From assembly GCA_964344215.1 (NCBI GenBank), contig CAYFMP010000008.1, positions 20,888 through 84,887 on the forward strand: a DNA stretch of 64,000 bases, written 5' to 3'. This DNA comes from CAYFMP01 sp964344215. Its GTDB lineage: Bacteria; Pseudomonadota; Alphaproteobacteria; Rhodospirillales; Casp-alpha2. The stretch's first letter is position 1; each line of letters starts with the position of its first letter. Below the pieces are notes generated by a model. The model saw nothing but the letters and a program-made list of their open reading frames with translations, had not been told where the DNA came from and did not search any database. A program made the position numbers and the translations under genes. This document shows positions 9,592 to 18,789 of this stretch, in pieces.

Positions 9592-10590
9592 TCACGGGCC
9601 TGCCGTTCCAAGGCCCCGGGGCAGGTCGTCTGCTTCCTGCAGCTTTTCCAGGTACCACTCGTAGGTTCTAGCCAGGCCGACCTTGAGTGAAGTCTGCGGC
9701 CGCCATCCCATATCCAGGAGTTTCGTGCAGTCGAGTAGCTTGCGGGGCATGCCATCGGGTCGGGAGCAATCGAATACCAGGGTTCCTTCAAATTCAACGA
9801 TTTTCGCAACCAGTTCTGCGAGTGCTCTAATTGTCAATTCTTTGCCGGTGCCGATGTTGACGTGGCTCTCACCGGAGTAGTTCTTAACCAGAAAGACAAG
9901 GGCGTCAACGAGGTCGTCGATGTAGAGAAACTCTCTCAGCGGTGCGCCGCTGCCCCAGATGGTCAATTCCAGATTGTCGTTAAGCTTGGCTTCATGGGCC
10001 TTACGAATCAGGGCCGGCACGACATGACTGTTTTCAAAGTCAAAATTGTCGCCGGGTCCGTACAGGTTGTTCGGTTGAGCGGAGATGAAATCGCACCCGT
10101 ACTGTTGCCGGTAGGCCTGGCACATCTTGATCCCGGCGATCTTGGCGACGGCGTACCACTCGTTCGTTGGCTCCAGGGGGCCGGTGAGAAGCGCTTCCTC
10201 GGCCATCGGCTGTTCTGCTTCGCGTGGATAGATACAGGCCGACCCGAGATTCATCAGCTTTTCGACCCCGGCTTTCCACGCACCGTTCACGATGTTCGAT
10301 GTGATCACTATATTGTCGTAAATAAATTCTGCCGGGCGCGTGGCATTGGCATGTATGCCGCCGACCGTCGCGGCTGAATGAAAAACGATTTCCGGTTTTT
10401 CGACTGCCAGCCATTCCTCCACCTTGCTCCTGTTCATCAGGTCCAGGTCCTGGCGGGTGGCTGTGAGGATCGAGCAATTCTCGGATTGCAGCCTTCTGAC
10501 AATCGCCGAGCCGACCATGCCCGTATGTCCGGCGACCCAAACCCGTTTGCCTTCCAGCGACAGCGAAGACGTGGAAGTGTTCGATATCAT
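9592..10590 (-). CDS. fcl: GDP-L-fucose synthase
   Basis: Bifunctional 3,5-epimerase/4-reductase (332 aa) that turns GDP-4-keto-6-deoxy-D-mannose into GDP-L-fucose with NADPH. GHTGMVG is at residues 21-27, the Fcl hallmark SACIYPREAEQPM follows, and YAVAK is the catalytic YxxxK. The ATG at 10590 overlaps the gmd stop as ATGA, so the longer frame upstream is rejected. It directly follows gmd, the standard pathway order. Confidence 0.95.
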   Translation of the reverse strand: MISNTSTSSLSLEGKRVWVAGHTGMVGSAIVRRLQSENCSILTATRQDLDLMNRSKVEEWLAVEKPEIVFHSAATVGGIHANATRPAEFIYDNIVITSNIVNGAWKAGVEKLMNLGSACIYPREAEQPMAEEALLTGPLEPTNEWYAVAKIAGIKMCQAYRQQYGCDFISAQPNNLYGPGDNFDFENSHVVPALIRKAHEAKLNDNLELTIWGSGAPLREFLYIDDLVDALVFLVKNYSGESHVNIGTGKELTIRALAELVAKIVEFEGTLVFDCSRPDGMPRKLLDCTKLLDMGWRPQTSLKVGLARTYEWYLEKLQEADDLPRGLGTAGP

Positions 10591-11636
10591 GATTGCGGTG
10601 CTGTCTCGGCCATATCGGCCTGAACCATTTCCTTGACGAGTTCGGAGAAAGTCGTTCGGTGCCGCCAGTTGAGTTCGCGCCGGGCCTTGGCGGCATCGCC
10701 ACACAGATTATCCAGCTCGATCGGACGAAAATAACGCTTATCGATCTGAACCAGAACTTCACCCGAGACCGCATCGATCCCGTTTTCGTCCAGGCCTTCG
10801 CCTTGCCATAAGACGGCTCGTCCGATTTCGGCAAAGGCGAGCTCGACGAACTCCCTAACCGAATGGCTTTCGCCGGTCGCCAGCACATAGTCGTCGGGCT
10901 TCGTTTGCTGTAAGATCAGCCACATGCCCTCGACATAGTCCCGCGCATGGCCCCAGTCCCGCCGGGCGTCCAGATTGCCAAGATAGAGAATTTCCTTGGA
11001 GCCCCCCGCGACGGCAGCGACGGCGCGGGTGATCTTGCGGGTGACAAAGGTCTCACCCCGGGTCGGTCCCTCATGGTTGAAGAGGATTCCGTTGGAGGCG
11101 TGAAACCCATAGGCTTCCCGGTAGTTGACGGTGATCCAGTAGGCGTAGAGTTTTGCCGCCGCATAGGGGCTGCGAGGCTGAAAAGGCGTCTGTTCGTTCT
11201 GAGTTTCCTGATTGGAGTTTCCATACAACTCGGAAGTCGAGGCCTGATAAAAACGCGTCTTGTCTCCAAGATCGAGAATCCGAACCGCTTCCAGCAGACG
11301 CAAGGTGCCGAGGGCGTCGGCGTTGGCCGTGTATTCGGGCGTCTCGAAACTTACCTGCACGTGACTCTGGGCCGCGAGATTGTAGATTTCATCGGGTTGG
11401 ACCTCCTGCACAAGGCGAATCAGATTGGTGGCATCGGTCATGTCTCCGTAATGAAGAAAGAAGCTTGCTCCCGCTTGATGGGGGTCGACATAGAGATGAT
11501 CGACCCGTTCCGTGTTCAATGACGACGAGCGGCGCTTCACGCCATGGACGATATACCCCTTGTCGAGCAGGAACTCGGCCAAATAGGCGCCGTCTTGCCC
11601 GGTCGCGCCCGTAATGAGGGCTGTTTTATCTGTCAT
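10587..11636 (-). CDS. gmd: GDP-mannose 4,6-dehydratase
   Basis: Converts GDP-D-mannose to GDP-4-keto-6-deoxy-D-mannose (349 aa, normal length). The signature ALITGATGQDGAYL is at the N-terminus, RRSSSLNTERVDHLY is the NADP-binding segment typical of Gmd, and YAAAK is the catalytic pair. Its product feeds fcl. It could also feed the His-type 3-dehydratase encoded at 37031-38302. A short 45-base gap separates it from the upstream membrane-protein gene. Confidence 0.96.
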   Translation of the reverse strand: MTDKTALITGATGQDGAYLAEFLLDKGYIVHGVKRRSSSLNTERVDHLYVDPHQAGASFFLHYGDMTDATNLIRLVQEVQPDEIYNLAAQSHVQVSFETPEYTANADALGTLRLLEAVRILDLGDKTRFYQASTSELYGNSNQETQNEQTPFQPRSPYAAAKLYAYWITVNYREAYGFHASNGILFNHEGPTRGETFVTRKITRAVAAVAGGSKEILYLGNLDARRDWGHARDYVEGMWLILQQTKPDDYVLATGESHSVREFVELAFAEIGRAVLWQGEGLDENGIDAVSGEVLVQIDKRYFRPIELDNLCGDAAKARRELNWRHRTTFSELVKEMVQADMAETAPQS

Positions 11637-11681
11637 TAAATGGAAATTTCCTTTGCCAGCACTATTCGAAAGTTCAAATAG

Positions 11682-13163
11682 TTAAGTTTTTCGGGCCTCG
11701 TGAACAATATTTCTGAACCGGGAGAATGCGAGAGTCCACCCGGCCATCGACACGCCTAGCGTAGCCCCGTGCGCTGCCGTTACGATCGGTGGCGTGACAT
11801 AGTAGGGTGCCAGGCAAATGACAATATAAGCCAGGGGAAGGCAGGCAAAAAAGGTTACTCGTTTTGCATTGGAAAACACGAACGCGCACAACAGCCCGAT
11901 CGGCAACAACAGCATCAGCGCCACCCGGCCCGCCAACGAGATTACGTATTCGGGGTGAATTTCCATCAATCGCGATATCGTAACCGGTGAAGCCCAGCCG
12001 TTTTCTGCGACAAGTTTCTGCCGTTCTTCGATTAGCGCCGCCTGGTCCGGCTGGCGGGTATAGCTCGGCAGATCGGCGACAAAAGTCAGCGCCATGTTGG
12101 GAAACACGATCGATAGGGCTCGGCGTAGAACCATCGAAGCATAAAGGCCGGGATGAGCTCTGATAAACTCGATGGCCCGATCCATCAGCCAGCTGTTGTA
12201 TTCAACGCCCAACGTATTGTTGACGTCGGTGCGCCCGGTTTCCTTGGTGTACCATTCCACCGGCACGGAATCATCGTTACGCATTCCTAGGGGGTTTTCA
12301 TACTGCCCGACGCCGGTGAAAAAATTGTGGCCGAGGTTGGAGCGCACCGGCGAAAACTCACCACGAGCCAACTTATTGGCGGATGCCGCCAACCCGAACG
12401 CCAAACAGCCGACCAGAACAAGAACCGAAACATTGCGCCAATGAAAAAATTGAATTTTGACAGATTGTTTGTGGGCCATGCTGACCAGCCAAAGCCAGCC
12501 CGCAGCACCGATCACGTAGAGGGCAAGGATCGAACGAAATTCGTTGCCGACAAAGCTGAACACAACCAACAAAGCGACCAGGCCGAGATATTTATATCTA
12601 TCCCGGACGCCTTGGATTTCGATCACCGCCCAGGTGATCAGCACCATCCATACGGTCAGCCACGAATTGTAGTCCGGGGAAGCGGCCATTTGGACTTGAG
12701 GCAGAAACAGCGCATAGGCGATTCCCGACACCTTGGCGCCGACGTTCCCCGAAACCCGGTTGGCGATGGCCATGACCGGAAGAACCATAAGGGCGTCGAC
12801 GAATAGATTTATTCCCTGAATCTGCGGGTAGGTGACCTTCCCCGTCAACGTATCGACCAGCAGATACAGGTAGATCAACCCCCTGTCGTTCAACGACCAA
12901 GTTGCCAGCGCGTGATCCAGCGAAAATTGGTAAAGGTTCTCGAAGCCGGGGGGCAGGGCGGTGCCGCCAAGATCGCTCCAAGCCAACGTCAAGGCGGTTC
13001 TGGGCAACGGCCCCCAATGGGGCGGGATGTCCCAAAACAGGTTGAGCGCCAATACGGCGAACCGAAATACAAGAGCAAACGCGAATACGCCCCACAACGC
13101 CCGGGGCGCCAGGGCGGGTTCCCCGCGCTCGAAAACATCCGTTTCTTGCCCGTCTGTTGCCAA
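11682..13163 (-). CDS. Multi-pass membrane protein, candidate GT-C glycosyltransferase
   Basis: 493 aa with about ten to twelve hydrophobic segments. The first extracytoplasmic loop is long and rich in aromatic and acidic residues (around residues 45-95), as in GT39/GT-C enzymes that use polyprenyl-phosphate sugars. No single family is certain. It sits just after an asnB homologue and a GtrB-like GT2, suggesting that it uses the lipid-linked sugar made by that GT2. The start is TTG at 13163, 15 bases after the previous stop with GGGA upstream. No ATG is available before the first membrane segment. It could instead be a polymerase. Confidence 0.65.
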   Translation of the reverse strand: MATDGQETDVFERGEPALAPRALWGVFAFALVFRFAVLALNLFWDIPPHWGPLPRTALTLAWSDLGGTALPPGFENLYQFSLDHALATWSLNDRGLIYLYLLVDTLTGKVTYPQIQGINLFVDALMVLPVMAIANRVSGNVGAKVSGIAYALFLPQVQMAASPDYNSWLTVWMVLITWAVIEIQGVRDRYKYLGLVALLVVFSFVGNEFRSILALYVIGAAGWLWLVSMAHKQSVKIQFFHWRNVSVLVLVGCLAFGLAASANKLARGEFSPVRSNLGHNFFTGVGQYENPLGMRNDDSVPVEWYTKETGRTDVNNTLGVEYNSWLMDRAIEFIRAHPGLYASMVLRRALSIVFPNMALTFVADLPSYTRQPDQAALIEERQKLVAENGWASPVTISRLMEIHPEYVISLAGRVALMLLLPIGLLCAFVFSNAKRVTFFACLPLAYIVICLAPYYVTPPIVTAAHGATLGVSMAGWTLAFSRFRNIVHEARKT

Positions 13164-13178
13164 GTCGTTTATCCCGCC

Positions 13179-15035
13179 TCAGGCCGCCTGAAAATGCCCG
13201 TGCAGGGTTTGCCGACACCACAGCGCATGTCGATAATCTGCCTTGCCCTGGCGGTGGAGCCGCGCTTTCTGGGCAAACCACTCGTGGTTCAGGTTGGCAA
13301 GCTGCGCCTCATCGTCGGGTAAGGACATTTCTCGGAGCCACATGGCCAGCGGAATCCCGAATCCTTTTTTCTTGCGGGCCAGGATGTCGTCCGGGACAAC
13401 TCCTTTCAGAGCCTGTTTCAAAATGAACTTGGTTTCTCCGTTGCGGTATTTAAGCGATGCGGGAAGCCGGCGAGCGAAATCGACGACGTCCATATCAAGA
13501 AAAGGCGCGCGCAACTCAAGGGACGCCAGCATGCTTGCCCGGTCGGCTTTCAGCAAAATACCGTCCTGAAGATAGAAGTTGGTAAAAAACTCCAGCGTTC
13601 TATCGATGGAGTCGGTCGACACGCAGCGATCCCAACACTCGATCGCCTCGCTGTACAGGTCCTCTGTATCGATCCCGCCTTCAAACACGTCGCCGATTTC
13701 ATCCGGTCCCAATGCGCCCATCCATACGGGGCACCATAAGGCCGGCCGATGAGCGACGCCGCGTAACCATCGCTTCAATTTGAAATCAAGGCTCATGTTG
13801 CGGTCCGATACCGGGAGCATGCCGACGAGCCTTTCGACGACGCGGTGCATCGGTTTAGGGCAAAGTTTCCGGTATTTTTGTGACACGGCCAGGGCGTGAA
13901 AGGGATCGTATCCGGCGAACAGCTCATCGCCGCCGTCCCCGCTCAGCGCGACCGTAACTCCGGTCCGGGCAAATTGACAGACCAACTGGGTCGGTAAAAT
14001 GGAACTGTCACCAAGCGGCTCGTCAAGCCGGCCAAGCAGGTCGGGCAACATCGCCTTGGCCTGCTCAAGATCGAATGTTTTTTCATTGTGTGTAGTCGAA
14101 AAATTTTCGGCGACCCGGCGTGCGAACCGCGTTTCATCGAAAGATCGCTCCTTAAAGCCGATAGAATAGGTGCGGATTTCGGAGTCGGGGAGAAGCTCCC
14201 GCGTGAACGCGACAATGGCGCTCGAATCAACGCCGCCGCTCAACAGAACACCCAGCCGAACATCGCTTTCGAGGCGCCGGCCGACCGCCGATTTGAGAAG
14301 TGCTCGCAATTCCTCGGCAAGGCTGCTTTCGTCCCTGGATGCCAGTTCCGCGTCCGGTTCGACAGCAAACCGCCAGTACTGCCTGATTTCTATCTCCGAT
14401 CGCTCGACATCGAAAACCAGCGAATGGCCGCCGGGCAGTTTCCTGGCCCCACAATAGGGCGTGTGCGGCGCCGGAAAAAAGGCGTAGGCGAAATATTTCT
14501 GCAGAGCGCGGTAGTCGGGCGTTCGATCTACCTGCGGATGATGCAGAAGGGACGTCAGTTCCGAGGAAAACGCGAAACTGTCTTTTCCGCACGAGTAGAA
14601 AAATGGTTTTTTCCCGAACCGGTCCCTGGCGGCAAACACCCTCCGCCGATTTTCATCATAGACGGCAAACGCGAACATACCGTTTAACCGCCCCGGCAGG
14701 GCTTCGCCCCATTCCTCGTATCCGTGAACGAGAACCTCGGTGTCCGAATGGTCCGAGCGGAACCGGTGCCCAGCCGCCTCAAGGTCTTTTCTCAGCTCCC
14801 GGTGATTGTAAATCTCCCCATTGAAGACAACGTGGATCGTGGAATCCTCGTTGCTCATCGGCTGAACGCCGCCCACGAGATCGATCACCGCCAACCGCCG
14901 ATGCCCCAACCACACGCGGCCATCGGGCGAAACGTAGCGGCCGTCGCCGTCGGGGCCTCGGTGACGGATGGCGTTCAGCATCGAATCCAGAAGGCGGTCC
15001 GACCCGCCTCCGACGCATCCTGAAATTCCGCACAT
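13179..15035 (-). CDS. asnB: Asparagine-synthetase-type glutamine amidotransferase (copy 2 of 3)
   Basis: 618 aa. Cys2 nucleophile (MCGISGCVGG), HRGPDG at 25-30, FNGEIYNHRE at 71-80 and PP-loop SGGVDSS at 266-272, all consistent with an active amidotransferase. The frame is open for another 200 codons upstream, but that part lies over the GT2 gene. The ATG at 15035 puts cysteine at position 2, which is required after methionine removal. It lies two bases after the GtrB-like GT2 stop and upstream of a GT-C candidate, the same partners as copy 3. It probably amidates a sugar acid carried in this pathway. Confidence 0.92.
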   Translation of the reverse strand: MCGISGCVGGGSDRLLDSMLNAIRHRGPDGDGRYVSPDGRVWLGHRRLAVIDLVGGVQPMSNEDSTIHVVFNGEIYNHRELRKDLEAAGHRFRSDHSDTEVLVHGYEEWGEALPGRLNGMFAFAVYDENRRRVFAARDRFGKKPFFYSCGKDSFAFSSELTSLLHHPQVDRTPDYRALQKYFAYAFFPAPHTPYCGARKLPGGHSLVFDVERSEIEIRQYWRFAVEPDAELASRDESSLAEELRALLKSAVGRRLESDVRLGVLLSGGVDSSAIVAFTRELLPDSEIRTYSIGFKERSFDETRFARRVAENFSTTHNEKTFDLEQAKAMLPDLLGRLDEPLGDSSILPTQLVCQFARTGVTVALSGDGGDELFAGYDPFHALAVSQKYRKLCPKPMHRVVERLVGMLPVSDRNMSLDFKLKRWLRGVAHRPALWCPVWMGALGPDEIGDVFEGGIDTEDLYSEAIECWDRCVSTDSIDRTLEFFTNFYLQDGILLKADRASMLASLELRAPFLDMDVVDFARRLPASLKYRNGETKFILKQALKGVVPDDILARKKKGFGIPLAMWLREMSLPDDEAQLANLNHEWFAQKARLHRQGKADYRHALWCRQTLHGHFQAA

Positions 15036-15037
15036 GG

Positions 15038-16000
15038 TTACTGCGAGCTGTCTATGTTCTTCGAGCTGCGAATGAAATAAGCTCGCTTGCCCTGGGATTC
15101 GAAATATACCCGTATCAGGAGTTCGGCCAGCAGCCCGAGAAAAAAACTCAGAACACCGACCACGAAGGTCATCACCACCAGCAAGGGCATCGGCGTGGAA
15201 ATAAACGACGTGGCCTCGAAAAACCGCAGGTACAGAGCGAAAATTCCGCTCAGCATGGACAGCCCGATACAAAACAGACCAAAACCCCCGAATACGTAGA
15301 TCGGCTTGGAGTGGAAATCGGAAAGGAACTTGACCACGAGAAGATCGAGAAAAACCTTCGAGACCCGCCCCATCCCGTATTTCGATTGGCCGAACTTCCG
15401 TGCGTTGTGCCTGACGGCGATCTCCGCCACCTTGCCGCCCTGAAGGCTTGCGTAGATGGGAACGAACCGGTGCATTTCGCCGTACAGGTTGACGTCCTCG
15501 AGCACGTCCTTGCGGTAGGCCTTCAGCGTGCAGCCGAAATCGTGAAGATGGACACCGGAAATTTTCGAAATCAACCAGTTGGCAATCCAACTCGGCAGGT
15601 TCCGTGTTAGGGTCGCGTCCTTGCGGTTCTTGCGCCACCCGGAAACCACAGAGAAGCCTTCATCGAGCTTGTCCAGCAGGCTTGGAATGTCGGTCGGGTC
15701 GTTTTGCAGATCACCGTCCATGGGCACGACGACATCGTGAAGGGCGTGATCGAAACCCGCCATCATGGCCGCCGTTTGGCCGTAGTTACGCCTGAAGGTG
15801 ATAACCTTGACGCGGTCGTCGGCGCTTGCAAGGTCGTTCAGACGATCTCCGGTGGCGTCGTTGCTGCCGTCGTTCACGAAGATAAGCTCGAAATCGATAC
15901 CAGCCTTCTTCATGGCCGCCGACACGTCCTCAAACAGAGGACGGACATTTTGCTCTTCGTTGTAAAGAGGAACGACGATTGAAATCGGTGGGTACGGCAT
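15038..16000 (-). CDS. GtrB/ArnC-like polyprenyl-phosphate glycosyltransferase (GT2)
   Basis: 320 aa. The GT2 catalytic domain begins ISIVVPLYNEEQNV and has the DxD at D95-G-D97 (VPMDGDLQNDP). Two C-terminal transmembrane helices lie at about 235-260 and 268-295, the standard GtrB/ArnC layout. Such enzymes move a sugar from a nucleotide donor to undecaprenyl phosphate on the cytoplasmic face. The lipid-linked sugar is then used outside by a GT-C enzyme, here probably the product of 11682-13163. Confidence 0.88.
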   Translation of the reverse strand: MPYPPISIVVPLYNEEQNVRPLFEDVSAAMKKAGIDFELIFVNDGSNDATGDRLNDLASADDRVKVITFRRNYGQTAAMMAGFDHALHDVVVPMDGDLQNDPTDIPSLLDKLDEGFSVVSGWRKNRKDATLTRNLPSWIANWLISKISGVHLHDFGCTLKAYRKDVLEDVNLYGEMHRFVPIYASLQGGKVAEIAVRHNARKFGQSKYGMGRVSKVFLDLLVVKFLSDFHSKPIYVFGGFGLFCIGLSMLSGIFALYLRFFEATSFISTPMPLLVVMTFVVGVLSFFLGLLAELLIRVYFESQGKRAYFIRSSKNIDSSQ

Positions 16001-16029
16001 CTTTGGGCCTATTGAGTTCTGTTCTGAAC

Positions 16030-16854
16030 CTAGGGCGCGGGGTCCGGCACCCGCATTGGTTTTTCACCGATAACCGACCAACTATAACCGTGCCGGTCAA
16101 GGGCCTTAACATTAACGAATTCAGCGTTGCGCACCACGTCGGTGATCTCATCGTGGCGATAGTATTTGGCGTGTGCCGGATTGAGTTGATCGTAGATCGC
16201 CAGCAACTTTTTGTTGGTTGTGAATTTACCCAATACGTTGATCATATAACCACGAAGCGGCAGTGGAAGAACACGACAAGCCAAAATGTAAGCTTCAACA
16301 AAAATCAGCAAAACCCACGAGAGAGCGGTCAGGATACTTTCCGGCAACCGCTTGGTGATCGCCCTTAAAGGCGTGAGAAAGGCCAGGTAAACCTCGTTGC
16401 CTTCGTAACCGTAAACCCAGATCAGCAGCCGCCCCCCCGGCCGCAATGCCTTGAATGCGGCCCGCAGAGTGGGAAGCGGATCAACGATATGATGGATGAC
16501 GCCGATTGAGAATACGTAGTCCAAGGTCTCCGTCTCGTCCATTTGCTCACCGGTCACATTGAGATAGCGGATCGGAACCTCGCTGCTCTCCATGTTGCGT
16601 TTCAGAATCTCTATGGCCTTGGAGGGCTCAACCGCGAGGATCGATTTCGGCGCCAACCGCGACAGGATTCCGATAAACCTTCCCGCTCCGGCGCCGATTT
16701 CGCAGACGTCCTTGCCGCGAATTTCGTCGACTCGCATGAAGTCGCCGAATTTATCCTCAAGGGATTCGACGGAGCCGTAAAATCCGTCGTTTTCGGTGAA
16801 CTTATGCCACTGTTCACCGAAGTCCTGAATGGTGCGGTCGTCTACGGATTTCAT
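16030..16854 (-). CDS. Class I SAM-dependent methyltransferase
   Basis: 274 aa. Motif I VCEIGAGAGRFIGIL is at about 50-64, followed by VEPSKAIE and the conserved YVFSIGVIHHIVDP, which fit Methyltransf_11/UbiE-like enzymes. The C-terminal half has a hydrophobic stretch (about residues 175-210) that may contact the membrane. The frame stays open for 60 codons upstream to the stop of the radical SAM gene, but it contains no ATG, GTG, TTG or CTG. The ATG at 16854 is therefore used, although no clear ribosome binding site precedes it. Confidence 0.8.
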   Translation of the reverse strand: MKSVDDRTIQDFGEQWHKFTENDGFYGSVESLEDKFGDFMRVDEIRGKDVCEIGAGAGRFIGILSRLAPKSILAVEPSKAIEILKRNMESSEVPIRYLNVTGEQMDETETLDYVFSIGVIHHIVDPLPTLRAAFKALRPGGRLLIWVYGYEGNEVYLAFLTPLRAITKRLPESILTALSWVLLIFVEAYILACRVLPLPLRGYMINVLGKFTTNKKLLAIYDQLNPAHAKYYRHDEITDVVRNAEFVNVKALDRHGYSWSVIGEKPMRVPDPAP

Positions 16855-17018
16855 TACTTTGTCCGCAAGGGCGTCTTTCCAAAGGAATTCAAGATTGCCT
16901 GCGGACCCGCGAAGCGCGGATGCAGAAACTTCTCGGGAAAGTAGTTTGTCAGTGATTCCAGGGCAAATCGCGGCGGCGAACGGGATGTCCGGCGTTAAAT
17001 CGATTGCGGATAGCGGGG

Positions 17019-17034
17019 CCGGTCGACAGACCGG
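17019..17034. repeat. GC-rich hairpin just after the radical SAM stop codon
   Basis: Perfect inverted repeat CCGGTC-GACA-GACCGG (6-bp stem, 4-base loop), directly after the minus-strand stop at 17035-17037. No T tract follows on the minus strand, so it is not a standard intrinsic terminator. It could slow or protect the transcript between the two genes. Confidence 0.4.
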
Positions 17035-18615
17035 TTACCTACCGATACGGTATTTTTCTTTATCGGCCTTGGTCCCATGGAGCATTTTGGCAAAAAGCAC
17101 TTTTCCGCCGCGGGCCAGTTGATGGACATCGTGTTTCGAGCGGATTGCGGCTAGGTTCCGCATCAGAATCTTCGGCGACGTGTAGTACTCCCGAAACGCC
17201 CGATTGTACCAATAGATCATGCCGTCGACGCCGAGATTGGGATTCACGTAAACGGGATCCTTGGGGTCGATGGCGAGAAAATCCTGCCAGCGGGCTTCGC
17301 GGCGCATACCGCCGTCGGCAACGCAGCTTTGGTAGAGGGCGGAGCCGGGATAGGGCACGGGTAAATAGAAAAGAGCCGTGTTGGCGGCCAGCGACTTTGC
17401 ATAATTGATCGTGTTTTGAACCATCTCGGCGGTTTCACCGGGAAGGCCGAGGATGTAGTTTGCAAAATACCGGAAGCCGGCTTTTCTTATCATCTCCACG
17501 CCGGCGGTCTGCACGTCCACCGTTGTTCCCTTTTTTATCAGGTCGAGGGATTCCTGATTGCCGGATTCGATCCCGAGAACAATCTGGCGCCCGCCTGCCT
17601 GATACATCGCGTCCAGCAGTTCTGGGTCGACCCGGTCGGCCCGCGTATTGCAGCTCCACAACAGCCCGAGATCGGCCTTGATCATCAAATTCATCAACTT
17701 GATGATGTATTTCCTATTAATCGTGAATGTCGAATCTTGGAAATAAATGCCCTTCGCGCCTTTCTCGTCGCGAATGATCTTCAGTTCCTCGACGATTCTT
17801 TCAGGGCTAAAAAAACGCGTCTTTTTACCAAGGATCAAAGAGGCCTCGCAATAGGAGCACGAATAGGGACAGCCGCGCTGGGTCAAAAAGGCGTAGTTCG
17901 GAAGGATCACGTACTGGCTGGGGTGAGGCACGTACCGGGATAGGTCCAGATCCGAGAAAAAACCCACCGGCAGGCTGTCAAGGTCGCCAATAAACTGGCG
18001 CTGTTTGTTGATGATGACGTTCTCGCCGTCCCGGTAGACCAAGCCATCGATCCCGCTCCAGTCCTTCTCCCCCTCCGACAATGCCACTAGGAACTCGTCG
18101 AAGGGAAACTCGGCTTCGTGACGGACGATGAAGTCCAGTTCCGGGCACTGTTTCATGCTCAATTCGGGAAGCGTCGTGACGTGGATATTGCCCATCACCA
18201 GCTTGCAATGGGGCAGCGCCTCCTTAATCAACCGGCCTGTGGCGAAGGCGTAGTCCGCGGTCGGCGTATAGACCGACAGGGCGACGACGTCGTAGCCCCG
18301 ATCGACCAAAACGCTCCTCAAAGTTTCCGGCGTATAGTCCCCGAACTGGGTGTCGATCAAATCGACATCGTATCCCCGGTGTTTCAACCAAGAATACACC
18401 GATATCATACCCATCGGAGCCGTATAACCTTGTTCGGTTTTGGCATATGCCCAAACGGCTTCGGCTGGATAGAGGGGCTCCAGCAACAAAATCTTCAGGG
18501 CCTTGGCCTTTTCCGAAATTGGCGGGTACACCGGACTCTCCCGGCCGACCGCCATTTCCGTCTTGAGCGGCGATACCTTGGAGAAATCGATGAGTTCTGA
18601 GATCACGTCGGTCAT
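17035..18615 (-). CDS. B12-binding-domain radical SAM protein (1 of 4)
   Basis: 526 aa. The N-terminal cobalamin-binding-like Rossmann region (about 40-180) includes MGNIHVTTLP, matching the G-G-x-H region of BchE-type proteins. The radical SAM core has CX3CX2C at C249, C253 and C256 (RGCPYSCSYC), followed by GIYFQDSTFTINR and IVLGIESGNQ. The reaction is unknown. Members of this class perform C- or P-methylation, ring formation and other radical steps. It is followed by a methyltransferase and a GtrB-like GT2. A 174-base gap upstream may hold a promoter. Confidence 0.88.
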   Translation of the reverse strand: MTDVISELIDFSKVSPLKTEMAVGRESPVYPPISEKAKALKILLLEPLYPAEAVWAYAKTEQGYTAPMGMISVYSWLKHRGYDVDLIDTQFGDYTPETLRSVLVDRGYDVVALSVYTPTADYAFATGRLIKEALPHCKLVMGNIHVTTLPELSMKQCPELDFIVRHEAEFPFDEFLVALSEGEKDWSGIDGLVYRDGENVIINKQRQFIGDLDSLPVGFFSDLDLSRYVPHPSQYVILPNYAFLTQRGCPYSCSYCEASLILGKKTRFFSPERIVEELKIIRDEKGAKGIYFQDSTFTINRKYIIKLMNLMIKADLGLLWSCNTRADRVDPELLDAMYQAGGRQIVLGIESGNQESLDLIKKGTTVDVQTAGVEMIRKAGFRYFANYILGLPGETAEMVQNTINYAKSLAANTALFYLPVPYPGSALYQSCVADGGMRREARWQDFLAIDPKDPVYVNPNLGVDGMIYWYNRAFREYYTSPKILMRNLAAIRSKHDVHQLARGGKVLFAKMLHGTKADKEKYRIGR

Positions 18616-18789
18616 TTAGTAACCCTAGCTAACCTTAACCCAGAACACACAGCTTCCATCGCCAGCTGGCGCTTCAATGCCGAACCCTCGGGCTTCGGTT
18701 TAATAATCATCTGGGAAGCGTTCCTGGAAATGTCGATCTAATTACGAATGAAAAGTAGTTTTAAGATCTCAGCCGGGCGCGTCGCTTGA
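18616..18789. other. 174-base intergenic gap with palindromes
   Basis: Gap between two co-directional minus-strand genes. It contains the perfect palindrome GCCAGCTGGC (18661-18670) and an imperfect inverted repeat CCGAA...TTCGG (18680-18698) next to an AT-rich run. I cannot assign a convincing -35/-10 pair. The gap breaks the otherwise tight gene packing, so a secondary promoter or regulatory leader for the 17035-18615 gene is possible. Confidence 0.35.

Noticed and set aside
13179..15638. Start of asnB copy 2 at 15638 instead of 15035
   Set aside because: The extra 200 codons lie over the GT2 gene, and cysteine must be residue 2 for the glutaminase to work.
18680..18698. CCGAA...TTCGG hairpin as a terminator
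   Set aside because: The T-rich side faces the plus strand, whereas all nearby genes are on the minus strand. The stem has a mismatch.
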